From an uncultured Clostridia bacterium (GTDB lineage Bacteria > Bacillota > Clostridia > Oscillospirales > CAG-272): a DNA stretch of 40,643 bases. A program made the translations under genes and the position numbers. Positions 1-7,533 of the stretch are shown here, piece after piece. Numbering within the stretch: the stretch's first letter is position 1; every line of letters starts with the position of its first letter. The stretch spans positions 1-40,643 of the forward strand of contig CALWTR010000018.1 in the NCBI GenBank assembly GCA_944384525.1, given 5' to 3'. The notes under the pieces are model-generated. The model was given only the letters and a program-made list of their open reading frames with translations. It made no database searches and had not been told where the DNA came from.

Positions 1-15
1 CTTTTGACTTTGGCC

Positions 16-44
16 TTGACAAAGAATTTATGCCGGTGTATAAT
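16..44 (+). promoter_or_regulatory. sigma-A promoter of the tRNA-Met/tRNA-Val unit
   Basis: Exact TTGACA (16-21), a 17-nt spacer and exact TATAAT (39-44). The tRNA begins 25 nt after the -10 box, consistent with a strong stable-RNA promoter. Confidence 0.9.
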
Positions 45-68
45 GATAAAGTATCGGACGGTAATTGC

Positions 69-145
69 GGACCATTAGCTCAGTTGGTTAGAGCTACCGG
101 CTCATAACCGGTCGGTCCTAGGTTCGAGTCCTAGATGGTCCACCA
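69..145 (+). tRNA. tRNA-Met (anticodon CAT), CCA encoded
   Basis: Complete cloverleaf of 77 nt. Acceptor GGACCAT pairs with ATGGTCC, the D arm is GCTC/GAGC, the anticodon stem ACCGG/CCGGT surrounds loop CTCATAA, the T arm is CTAGG/CCTAG with TTCGAGT, and ACCA ends the gene. The anticodon stem lacks the three consecutive G:C pairs of initiator tRNA, so this is an elongator Met. A lysidine-modified Ile2 tRNA also has a CAT anticodon and cannot be excluded by eye. Confidence 0.93.
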
Positions 146-146
146 G

Positions 147-193
147 ATAAAATCCGGACCCTGTCGCAAACTGCGGTTCGGATTTTATTCTTT
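147..193 (+). terminator. hairpin after tRNA-Met
   Basis: A 14-bp stem (147-160 with 175-188, one G.T pair) is followed by a T-rich stretch. Its AATCCGGACC/GGTTCGGATT arms resemble those of the hairpin after the tRNA-Pro repeat at 28764. It lies between two tRNAs, so it may terminate or act as a processing stem. Confidence 0.7.
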
Positions 194-223
194 ATAAAGG
201 CTTTTTAAACCGCCGCTTTATCC

Positions 224-300
224 GGAGGTATAGCTCAGTTGGTCAGAGCGTTTGCTTGACATGCAAGAGGCCATAGGTTCGAGCCCTATTATCTCCACCA
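224..300 (+). tRNA. tRNA-Val (anticodon GAC), CCA encoded
   Basis: Cloverleaf of 77 nt. Acceptor GGAGGTA pairs with TATCTCC including one G.T, the anticodon stem TTTGC/GCAAG surrounds loop TTGACAT, the T loop is TTCGAGC, and ACCA is the 3' end. No separate promoter is obvious, so it is probably co-transcribed with the upstream tRNA-Met. Confidence 0.92.
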
Positions 301-305
301 AACGG

Positions 306-340
306 AAACTGTCCGAACATTTCGGACAGTTTTTCTTTTT
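306..340 (+). terminator. Rho-independent terminator of the tRNA unit
   Basis: Perfect 12-bp stem (306-317 with 321-332), 3-nt loop CAT, then TTTCTTTTT. The stretch 341-465 downstream holds nothing recognisable. Confidence 0.9.
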
Positions 341-469
341 GCTTGTGTTCGGACGCGTTTATCAGTGCCGGATTTGTCTCAGCACTGCGCGTTAAAAAGC
401 AAAGTTCGTTTTTTATATCCTACTTTCCGTCATTCCCGCCGCTCCGGCACATCGGACTTAAAATCGTAC

Positions 470-498
470 TTGATTTTTAAAGAGCGCCGTGTTATAAT
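470..498 (+). promoter_or_regulatory. sigma-A promoter of the zinc-ribbon gene pair
   Basis: TTGATT (470-475), a 17-nt spacer and TATAAT (493-498). This implies a leader of about 75 nt before the ATG at 582. Confidence 0.75.
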
Positions 499-581
499 TT
501 AGTCGGGAGCTGTCCGCCGATATTCGCCGGCTTATAATCGTCGGAGTATATCGTCGCTGTGCCAGCCGGCGGAGGGATAAT

Positions 582-1496
582 ATGTCGCTTGTAAATATGA
601 CGTGCGAAAACTGCGGCGCACCGCTCAAGAAAAATGGAGATCACTATATTTGCGAGTACTGCGGTTCGGTCGTTATACACATCCCGGGCGGGAAAGGGAC
701 ATATTCCGAAGGGATGAGTCCGGGAGAACTTAAACAAAAGCTTTTTGAAAGCGGTAGGTCGTATACTGTCGTGTTTCCGTCCGAGGAGGAGGGGGATATC
801 GACGCGGCTATAATCAGAGGCAAACTCCGTCTTGCAGAAAAACAGCTTGATGAGGGAAATGCATATCTTGCCGAGGAAACCCTCAAAGGACTGCCTGAGG
901 GATATTTTCCCGCGGAAAGACTGCGATTTCTCGCTTTCATCGGCGCACGCGATGAGGCGGAGCTCGCGATGTATTCCGGAGACATAAGAAAATTGCCGCA
1001 ATTTGAGAGATTGCTCACCTATTGCAATGAACAGAACAGGGAAACGTATATCGCGATAGCCGACGTCTGCCTTTCCAATTCACGTGCGGCGGCCGAGATA
1101 GATAAGGGCAGACAGATGATCCTCGCAGGTATGAAGACCGAGGCGCTTGATCACGCAGCGTCTATGGTAAAAAAATATCCTCAGCACTCTCGGGCATGGG
1201 AGTTGCTTATCGAGGCGCGGTGTTGTTCCGATCCGGAGTACTCTCCGTTTGCCGATCTGGAATATTTCAAGGCGTGCCCCGATGCGGTCATCAATGTGAC
1301 CGGCGGTGCGGAGGACGGAGCCGGTCTGCCTTTGAATATATCTCCGCTAATTTCTTCCCGATGCCGTGAGATACGGAAAAAGCAGGAGATCAACGCCAAA
1401 TTTATAAGGGATATCTTGATACGTCCGGCTGTGGTGGTTGCGGTGATCCTTGCACTGATCGGTATATGGAAGCTGATAGATATGCTTTTCAGCTGA
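582..1496 (+). CDS. zinc-ribbon protein with helical-repeat middle and C-terminal membrane anchor
   Basis: 304 aa. The start is fixed by GGAGGG six nt upstream. Residues about 8-29 form a treble-clef or rubredoxin-type zinc ribbon (CENC...CEYC). The middle, about 85-220, is alpha-helical with alternating small and charged residues, like TPR-type repeats (ERLRFLAFIGARDEAELA, EALDHAASMVKKYPQHSRAW). The last ~20 residues are one hydrophobic helix (VVVAVILALIGIWKLI) that would anchor the protein, with the zinc ribbon probably in the cytoplasm. There is no signal peptide. It is the first gene of a two-gene unit with another zinc-ribbon membrane protein 42 bp downstream. Function is unknown; a scaffold or sensor role is only a guess. 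Confidence 0.85.
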   Translation: MSLVNMTCENCGAPLKKNGDHYICEYCGSVVIHIPGGKGTYSEGMSPGELKQKLFESGRSYTVVFPSEEEGDIDAAIIRGKLRLAEKQLDEGNAYLAEETLKGLPEGYFPAERLRFLAFIGARDEAELAMYSGDIRKLPQFERLLTYCNEQNRETYIAIADVCLSNSRAAAEIDKGRQMILAGMKTEALDHAASMVKKYPQHSRAWELLIEARCCSDPEYSPFADLEYFKACPDAVINVTGGAEDGAGLPLNISPLISSRCREIRKKQEINAKFIRDILIRPAVVVAVILALIGIWKLIDMLFS

Positions 1497-1538
1497 TATA
1501 TTTACAATACAACCATTGATTTTAAACAGGAGGATAGC

Positions 1539-2039
1539 ATGAAAATAACTATCAATGAACATGATGATAATAAGCGCGAGACCGTTTCGATCGATACGGG
1601 ACATATTGCGGCAAAGCGGAAATTGAAGATCGCCGGGACGATCCTGCTCATCGCCGGAGCTGTCGCATGCATCGTCGGATTTATAAATATAATTTCATCC
1701 ACCAGAAACGGAGAATTCCCGAATCTGTTTTTCCTGCTTATGATAGGCTTTCCTCTTCTGGCTATCGGACTGTCGCTATTGATGTTCGGTTTCAGGCGTG
1801 AATTTACCAAATATGTAAAAGATGAAGTGATGCCGCTGGTCGAGGTCGATGCCAGACGGTTGTCACGCGCGGTCCGCGAAGGTGGAGAAACGAAAAAATG
1901 CGAATGCGGAGAGGTAAATGATCCGGTAAGCAAATTCTGCAAGAATTGCGGAAAGCCGCTCTCCAAGAAATGCCCGGACTGTGGGAATGACAATGATCCT
2001 ACCGCGCAGTATTGCTCAAACTGCGGGCGGCGGTTTTGA
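1539..2039 (+). CDS. two-helix membrane protein with C-terminal double zinc ribbon
   Basis: 166 aa. AGGAGG lies 5 nt before the ATG. Two hydrophobic segments, about residues 28-52 and 63-85, are followed by a soluble tail carrying four CxxC-type pairs (CECG..CKNCG, CPDCG..CSNCG), the double zinc-ribbon (DZANK) arrangement. The tail is likely cytoplasmic. It sits 42 bp after another zinc-ribbon membrane protein and ends just before a strong terminator, so the two form one operon. No enzymatic motif is visible. Confidence 0.85.
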   Translation: MKITINEHDDNKRETVSIDTGHIAAKRKLKIAGTILLIAGAVACIVGFINIISSTRNGEFPNLFFLLMIGFPLLAIGLSLLMFGFRREFTKYVKDEVMPLVEVDARRLSRAVREGGETKKCECGEVNDPVSKFCKNCGKPLSKKCPDCGNDNDPTAQYCSNCGRRF

Positions 2040-2041
2040 TG

Positions 2042-2080
2042 AAAAGGGCTCCCGCACCGAACAGGTGCGGGAGCCCTTTT
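2042..2080. terminator. bidirectional terminator
   Basis: Perfect 17-bp stem (2042-2058 with 2064-2080) with an A run on one side and a T run on the other. It closes the rightward zinc-ribbon operon and may also serve the leftward gene ending at 2158. Confidence 0.92.
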
Positions 2081-2096
2081 CTGTTTTGTATATTAA

Positions 2097-2128
2097 AGGC
2101 TCTCGGGTCATTATAGGCTCGGGAGCCT
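2097..2128 (-). terminator. terminator of the leftward serine hydrolase gene
   Basis: A 13-bp stem (2097-2109 with 2116-2128) closed by Watson-Crick and G.T pairs, loop ATTATA. On the minus strand it is followed by TTTAATA. Confidence 0.65.
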
Positions 2129-2157
2129 GTGCTTTTACGGTACATATCTGTACCTGA

Positions 2158-4290
2158 TCATTGCTTTTTGTCCTTATTTTTATCGCTCTTCAGCAGTTTT
2201 TTGATCTTTGACAGCACGTCGGTCTTTTCCGGCTTTTCAGGCTTTTCTTTTTTGTCATCGAGCTCGACCAGCGCCTTCGGTATATCTGATTCTTTGTCAA
2301 CAAAGGTGCGGAATTCTTCCTCGTCGATATCCGGCTCCTCTACCATTTCTGCGGCGTCGCGCTCGTGCTCCTTGATTATCATTTCGATACGCTTTGCCTC
2401 TTCCTCCGTAGAGATGCTCTCGCTCTCCGCCGCAGTTGCGGAGCGCTCTGCTATCGCGGCAGTATCGGGAGCAAACCTCTTCCTGAGCAGGCGGGAGATG
2501 AATCCCATCTTGGAGTCCTGGAGCTTTGCGATATCGTCTTCCCCGACATAGGAATACAGAGTCGGAGAAAATGCCCGGAGCAGTTTATTTATTATCATTT
2601 GATTATTTACTTTAGAACTCAGAAAAGACGCGACAGAACTCATCTTCGGATTGGATACCGTTATCGAGTCGACATACGAACGTATTATACGCTCGTTCGG
2701 CATTTCGCTCATCCGGAGTTTCAGTCTTCCGCCGTCAAAGCTGACCTTGATCCGCCTCTCGTTCGGGATCTCGGGAAACTGGAACAGGAACTTGAACAGC
2801 GGATCTCTCTCCTCGTCCTCCATATATTCGCAGGAGGCGTTTATTATATACGGTTCGCCGCAGAAGTCAATGACGTTTCGCTTCGCCTCATATATCCCCG
2901 CCTCTATATTGTACGTCTCTTTGCCTTCACGGACGGTCACGAATACGCTGCCGCCCTCATATGAGAAGGATATCTCATCTATCCCCTCGCTGTGGTTGTT
3001 CTGCATGACGCGGACAAAATAGGGAAGGATGCCGACATTGTTTCTCGATATCGTATAGTTGCCGCACAGCGCTTTCCAGGCCTCGTGCGTGTTGTCGGAG
3101 AAATATCTGAATATCCCTGCGCCGCCTTTTCTGGGGAGACGGACCCAATGCGTTCTGCATCCGAAATTCTTCTCTGTGTTCTGCAATAGTTTATAATCGC
3201 CGGAGGAGCCCGCAGGCTGCAGGCGTACGCCGGAGCCGAACATATCGTGCAGCAGCGTAAGTGCAAGGGATCGCTGATAAAATTCTCCGTTTCCGGAGTT
3301 CATCGATACCACTATCCCGTTTTCGGGGCAGATCCAGACATTCTGGCCGAGCATTCCGTTGAAGAGGTATTCGCCTCCGTGTCTTGAAACCCACATTTGA
3401 TATCCGTAGTTGTAGTCGCCGGAATCGGACGGGGGCGTCATGTGCGCGGTGCAGGATTTTGTCACCCATTCCTCGCTTATTATCCGTTTGCCCTCCCATA
3501 CTCCGCCGTTTAAATAGAGCTGACCGAGCTTTGCCCAGCTCTCAGCGGACATATAGAGACCCCAGCCGCCTTTTTCTATTCCTTCCGGGCTCTTTTCCCA
3601 GAAGTAATTTTTGATCCCCAGAGGACGGAACAGGCGCGGCTCAAGGTAGTCACACAGGCTCATGCCGGTCACTCGGGTCGCTATCGCGGCGAGCATGTAT
3701 GAATTCATGCTGTTGTAGGAAAAATCCGTACCGGGAAGAAAGGATATGCCCGACTCCATGAAAGCCCGGGACCAGTCACTCTCCGTGACGGATCCGACCT
3801 CCGCGAATGCTATTCCGGTCGACATAGTGAGCAGATGCTCTATCGTTATGCTCATCAGCTTGGAGCGTTTCGGCTGTGTAAATTCCGGGAAAAAATCGCA
3901 CAGGCGGTCTGATAGAGAGAGCTTATTCTCTTCGATCAGCATACCTATGGCCATACCGGTGACTGACTTTGACATTGAGTGCGACAGGTGGCGCGTGTTC
4001 ACACTGTATCCGGGCGCGCTCGCCTCGCCGATCACATATCCGTCCTTAAGTATCATTATACTGTGTACGTTCAGCGATTTATCCGATCCAATCCTGCGCA
4101 GGTACTCTGCTACGAGAGAGGATGGGACCCCATGCTTTTCCGGACGAGAGCGTTTGAAATACGGCTCTTCATAACCTGCGTCGACGGAGGTCTTCTGAGG
4201 GGCGTACGGTATTACTGCCGGATGTTTTTTTTCGAACATCAGCATATTGGAGACTAGCTCCAACGCTTTTATTTGCCATTTATAATCCAT
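2158..4290 (-). CDS. beta-lactamase-family (PF00144) serine hydrolase with acidic/lysine-rich tail
   Basis: 710 aa. Residues about 50-360 match the class C beta-lactamase/PBP4* fold. The SxxK pair is Ser105/Lys108 (SMSK), followed by a Tyr-Asn-Ser motif (FSYNSMNSY) where YxN is usual, and an HGG near the third motif (SRHGGEYLFNG). Such proteins are esterases, D-aminopeptidases or amide hydrolases; the substrate is not readable. No signal peptide is seen, so it is probably cytoplasmic, which is unusual for cell-wall-acting members. Residues about 400-560 form a C-terminal domain common in this family, and the last ~100 residues are Glu/Lys-rich low complexity. AAAGGAG lies about 20 nt before the ATG, further than normal, so the start is less certain. 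It lies 88 bp after the oxidoreductase and is likely co-transcribed. Confidence 0.85.
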   Translation of the reverse strand: MDYKWQIKALELVSNMLMFEKKHPAVIPYAPQKTSVDAGYEEPYFKRSRPEKHGVPSSLVAEYLRRIGSDKSLNVHSIMILKDGYVIGEASAPGYSVNTRHLSHSMSKSVTGMAIGMLIEENKLSLSDRLCDFFPEFTQPKRSKLMSITIEHLLTMSTGIAFAEVGSVTESDWSRAFMESGISFLPGTDFSYNSMNSYMLAAIATRVTGMSLCDYLEPRLFRPLGIKNYFWEKSPEGIEKGGWGLYMSAESWAKLGQLYLNGGVWEGKRIISEEWVTKSCTAHMTPPSDSGDYNYGYQMWVSRHGGEYLFNGMLGQNVWICPENGIVVSMNSGNGEFYQRSLALTLLHDMFGSGVRLQPAGSSGDYKLLQNTEKNFGCRTHWVRLPRKGGAGIFRYFSDNTHEAWKALCGNYTISRNNVGILPYFVRVMQNNHSEGIDEISFSYEGGSVFVTVREGKETYNIEAGIYEAKRNVIDFCGEPYIINASCEYMEDEERDPLFKFLFQFPEIPNERRIKVSFDGGRLKLRMSEMPNERIIRSYVDSITVSNPKMSSVASFLSSKVNNQMIINKLLRAFSPTLYSYVGEDDIAKLQDSKMGFISRLLRKRFAPDTAAIAERSATAAESESISTEEEAKRIEMIIKEHERDAAEMVEEPDIDEEEFRTFVDKESDIPKALVELDDKKEKPEKPEKTDVLSKIKKLLKSDKNKDKKQ

Positions 4291-4378
4291 TTATCATGTA
4301 CGCCGTTCGGCACTCCTTTCCGGACCGGCCGTTGAAAACGGCGGCCGAGCCTTTGTAAAGAATCCTCTTTTCCGCGGT

Positions 4379-5437
4379 TCAGATCTCGTCTCCGCGTTTG
4401 AAGTGTATGGCGTTTCCTGTCTCTGCCGAGCGGAAAGCGCTCTCCATGACGCGAAGTACCCTGCGCACTTCGGGCAGCTTTATGAGCTGCTCCTCCTTGC
4501 CGTCCAGAGATCGTGTGAAATTCCTGTAGAAATCATGAACGTCAGATTCGGGGCGGTCTTTTTCATAAAAGTCCAGCGTTATTTCGTCTCTCGGCGCCAT
4601 GGTCTTCGTTATCCCCGCCGCGGTCTGGACCGGCAACACCTCTTTTTCGTTCCATGCCTTGAGCTTAGCCACACGGCAGTTCCGGCGCCAGTCGTCTATA
4701 ACAGCTGTACCGCTGGTCATCTGAACATAAAAGCGGGGCAGGGGCAGAAAATTATATGTTCCGACCTCGATCGTTGCCCTCTTTCCGCTTTCAAAGGTGA
4801 GGTGCAGATTAAAGCCGTCGTCTACCTCGGTTTTTGTTATATTCGTGGTCTCACAGTATACCGATACGACTTTTTCCTTTATAAGGCAGAGCATCTGATC
4901 TATAAGGTGGACTCCCCAGTCCAGGATCATCCCGCCACCGTACGCCTTGAGACATCTCCAATCGCTCGGAATGCCCCTTGAGCCGTGTATCCTGGATTCG
5001 ATATTTATAACTTCGCCTATCTCGCCGCTCTCTACAAGCCCTTTTATCGCGAGAAAATCAACGTCCCAGCGTCTGTTCTGGTGGACAGTGAAATGCATCC
5101 CGCTCTTTTCAGCCGCGGCTACCATATCGTCAAAATCGCTTACAGTCATTGTGACCGGTTTCTCGCATATGACGTTTTTGCCGCTCTCAAGGGCGCGGAT
5201 GACTATGTCCTTATGGACGTCGTTCGGGGTGGCGCAAAGTACTATATCTACGGATTTATCTGCCAGGATATCCTCAAGCGACGCGTAGGTATGTATCCCC
5301 GCGTCCTCCGCCGCCTTCATCCTTGCGGGCTTTATATCATATATTCCGCTGAGAGACACAACGTCGCTTTTCAGCGCATGCGCGGCATGCCACGCTCCCT
5401 GTCCTCCGTATCCTACGATAGCGAGATTCTTCTTCAT
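4379..5437 (-). CDS. Gfo/Idh/MocA-family NAD(P)-dependent oxidoreductase
   Basis: 352 aa. The N-terminal Rossmann domain carries VGYGGQG at residues 8-14 and the family motif EKP at 92-94. The C-terminal alpha/beta domain holds the LDWGVHLID stretch, the DxGxH(xx)D signature supplying the catalytic His. Family members oxidise or reduce sugar, inositol or sugar-acid hydroxyls; with several glycosidases in the window a sugar substrate is likely but unproven. GGAGG lies 9 nt before the ATG. A consensus promoter at 5519-5547 drives it, and the serine hydrolase gene follows in the same direction. Confidence 0.92.
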   Translation of the reverse strand: MKKNLAIVGYGGQGAWHAAHALKSDVVSLSGIYDIKPARMKAAEDAGIHTYASLEDILADKSVDIVLCATPNDVHKDIVIRALESGKNVICEKPVTMTVSDFDDMVAAAEKSGMHFTVHQNRRWDVDFLAIKGLVESGEIGEVINIESRIHGSRGIPSDWRCLKAYGGGMILDWGVHLIDQMLCLIKEKVVSVYCETTNITKTEVDDGFNLHLTFESGKRATIEVGTYNFLPLPRFYVQMTSGTAVIDDWRRNCRVAKLKAWNEKEVLPVQTAAGITKTMAPRDEITLDFYEKDRPESDVHDFYRNFTRSLDGKEEQLIKLPEVRRVLRVMESAFRSAETGNAIHFKRGDEI

Positions 5438-5518
5438 TTTTTCATCCTCCGTCCGCTGTCATGCGGACACGTTTAAACACTGAAATGTATTAGCGGCATA
5501 TCGCCGCTTCTGCTGTTA

Positions 5519-5547
5519 ATTATAGCAGAGATGCTCTGCGTTGTCCA
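5519..5547 (-). promoter_or_regulatory. sigma-A promoter of the oxidoreductase/serine hydrolase unit
   Basis: Read on the minus strand: TGGACA (5547-5542), 17-nt spacer, TATAAT (5524-5519). An AGCGGCATATCGCCGCT hairpin lies in the leader at about 5492-5508. Confidence 0.8.
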
Positions 5548-5588
5548 GTCCTTTTGGATTTTTCGGCAATTTTTTGACCCTGTGCCTA

Positions 5589-6470
5589 TCATCGGCCGAG
5601 CGAAGATGTTATGAGGTCTCCGACGGGGGTTATGTCTGCAAGTATCCCGAAGAGCACGCCGAACAGCAGAAGAACTCCGCAGACAGCGAGATTCTCCTTG
5701 ACGTTGCGGTTCATTTTGAACAGTATCATAAGCCCTATCCCGGAACCGGTAAGCAGGCCGGAGAGCATGGTCCCGGCGGTTATGAGTCCGTCTGTATATA
5801 GGCTGGTTATTATGACTGAGGCCGCGCAGTTCGGTATAAGTCCGATCAGGGAGGAAAGGATATGACTGAGAAGAGGAGCGCCGTGTATGACCGAGGAGAG
5901 CCTATCTTCTCCTATAAAGAATATTGCAGTGCCGAGTAAAAAGTTCATGATAAATACAAAGAGAAAAATTTTGACCGTGTGGATGACCGCGGAGACGAAT
6001 ATCCCCCTCTCGCAATGGCAGTGCTCTCTTTCACAGATGTGGCTGAGCTCCTCCGCACCGGAACGTCTGCGGAAAAAGAGGAGATCACACGCGAATCCTA
6101 CGATCATGCCGACCGCTATCTTGTAGAGCAGTATATATACCATGGTGAGGACCGGTATTCCGGACGATATCATCACCGGGAGCATTTCGTCCGATGTGGA
6201 CAGAAATATGGCGATGAGCGTTCCCACGGATATTATCCTGCCCGCGTACAGATTGCTCGCCATTGCGGAAAAGCCGCATTGCGGCACCGCACCCAGAGTC
6301 GCACCGATCAGCGGGCCGAGTCTGCCGGAACGGTATATGATACTGTAAGTTTTGTCGCTCGCCTTGTGCTCCAGCAGTTCCATCGCCAGATATGTCAGGA
6401 ACAGAAACGGGAGAAGTTTCAGGGAGTCAAGCGCCGCATCCGGCAAAACGTCTGTGAAAAGTTCGATCAT
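5589..6470 (-). CDS. putative manganese/arsenic-type permease
   Basis: 293 aa from the ATG at 6470, chosen over an upstream in-frame ATG because AGAAGGAAG precedes it. About eight to nine hydrophobic segments are arranged as two related halves. Each half carries a Pro-x-Cys turn: VPQCGFSAM near residue 60 and IPNCAASVI near residue 210. This is the hallmark of permeases annotated as 'putative manganese transporter' or arsenic-efflux-like. A Cys/His-rich cytoplasmic loop (HICEREHCHCE, about 143-153) could bind metal. It lies 212 bp downstream of a Fur-family gene in the same direction, which supports metal-responsive expression. The metal itself is inferred from family and context. Confidence 0.85.
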   Translation of the reverse strand: MIELFTDVLPDAALDSLKLLPFLFLTYLAMELLEHKASDKTYSIIYRSGRLGPLIGATLGAVPQCGFSAMASNLYAGRIISVGTLIAIFLSTSDEMLPVMISSGIPVLTMVYILLYKIAVGMIVGFACDLLFFRRRSGAEELSHICEREHCHCERGIFVSAVIHTVKIFLFVFIMNFLLGTAIFFIGEDRLSSVIHGAPLLSHILSSLIGLIPNCAASVIITSLYTDGLITAGTMLSGLLTGSGIGLMILFKMNRNVKENLAVCGVLLLFGVLFGILADITPVGDLITSSLGR

Positions 6471-6682
6471 GTAAGGTTCTTCCTTCTGAAAAATCAAATA
6501 AACATAAAAAACCAAAGTGCCGCGCCGGACGGCAACGGCAAATGTAAAAAATAGTTGTCAAGATCCGGAAATTTGCCCCGGATCTGAAAATATCCCGAAA
6601 GCAGAGCGGGCAGAACTCGGCGGCCGTCAGAGTAATATCAGCCTCACGCGTTGCGCATATTCAGAGGATAACGGTGCTGTAT

Positions 6683-7090
6683 TCATCCGGATACTGCCGA
6701 TATACATTTTGCGCACACCCCGAAGAGAGTCGTTTGCATCTCGTCTACCTTGAAGCTCTTTTCTTTGAGGAGCATGTCCTCTATCCGCCGTGAGGTCTTT
6801 TCCTCAAGGTGGATGAGTTCTCCGCAAACCGTACAGCGCAGATGCATGTGAGAGCGGCAGCTGCCCTCGATATTATATTGATACGCATATGTGCCTGAGC
6901 CGGACGGAGAAATGCGTCTCAGTTCTCCCTCCTCGACCAGCCGGGATATCAGCCGATATACCGTGCTCTTCCCGGAGCCGCCGTCCGATAGCATCGCGCG
7001 GCATATTTCACCTACGGTCATCGGCCTCTGGCAGTTGCGTTTCATGAACTCGATCAAAGCGGTGCGCTTTTCCGTGTTGTATATCTTCAT
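6683..7090 (-). CDS. Fur-family metal-responsive transcriptional regulator
   Basis: 135 aa, normal for Fur/Zur/PerR. The winged helix occupies residues about 1-75 (SGKSTVYRLISRLVEEGEL is the recognition helix). The dimerisation domain has HMHLRC..CG and a terminal CAKC, giving two CxxC pairs for the structural zinc site. The usual HHDH sensory cluster is reduced to SHMH, so the exact metal (Fe, Mn or Zn) cannot be told. AAGGAT precedes the ATG. The gene's own promoter carries a 21-nt palindrome just downstream of the -10 box, so it is probably autoregulated, together with the downstream permease. Confidence 0.92.
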   Translation of the reverse strand: MKIYNTEKRTALIEFMKRNCQRPMTVGEICRAMLSDGGSGKSTVYRLISRLVEEGELRRISPSGSGTYAYQYNIEGSCRSHMHLRCTVCGELIHLEEKTSRRIEDMLLKEKSFKVDEMQTTLFGVCAKCISAVSG

Positions 7091-7159
7091 TATCCTTACC
7101 GTGTAAACGGTCCCCCCGTTGAAAATCCATTGGAAAAAGTTACTGCATCATATCGCAAA

Positions 7160-7180
7160 ATATGAGAACCGTTCTCATAT
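7160..7180. promoter_or_regulatory. Fur-type operator palindrome
   Basis: ATATGAGAAC-C-GTTCTCATAT, a perfect 10-1-10 inverted repeat. The core TGAGAACnGTTCTCA has the 7-1-7 layout of Fur-family boxes. It lies 11 to 32 nt downstream of the -10 box of the Fur-family gene, where a bound repressor would block initiation or elongation. Confidence 0.85.
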
Positions 7181-7191
7181 CATACTGTAAT

Positions 7192-7220
7192 ATGATACAT
7201 CGGCGAATGCGGTTTGTCAA
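7192..7220 (-). promoter_or_regulatory. promoter of the Fur-family regulator gene
   Basis: On the minus strand: exact TTGACA (7220-7215), 17-nt spacer, TATCAT (7197-7192). The operator palindrome follows immediately. Confidence 0.82.
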
Positions 7221-7371
7221 GCGCTTTCAGTAAAAAATCGATTTGCCGGTCCGGAACGGGTGTAGCCTGCTGACCGGGCGGCGAGAGCGGCGAGCTGATA
7301 TTACGGAAAATACTGAAAAAGCTGCCGTTATAGATGAGACAGGCAACACATATATGACCGATAACAACTAT

Positions 7372-7398
7372 TTAGCACTCTAATCACGCGAGTGCTAA
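7372..7398. promoter_or_regulatory. CIRCE element (HrcA operator) upstream of clpB
   Basis: TTAGCACTC-9 nt-GAGTGCTAA, identical to the CIRCE consensus. HrcA is known to repress groE/dnaK-type heat-shock units through this site. It lies 135 bp before the clpB start. I could not place the clpB promoter with confidence; the AT-rich stretch 7400-7460 is the likeliest place. Confidence 0.95.
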
Positions 7399-7533
7399 CA
7401 TTTACAAATAAGTCATCACAAGTTATTTATTTGTTCACAATTGTGTTATAGAATATAGCTGTTAAAAAGCGGATGGCAACGCTGTGTGCCAGAAACGCAG
7501 TTTTAAACTAAGAAGTGAAGAGAGGAGACAGAT

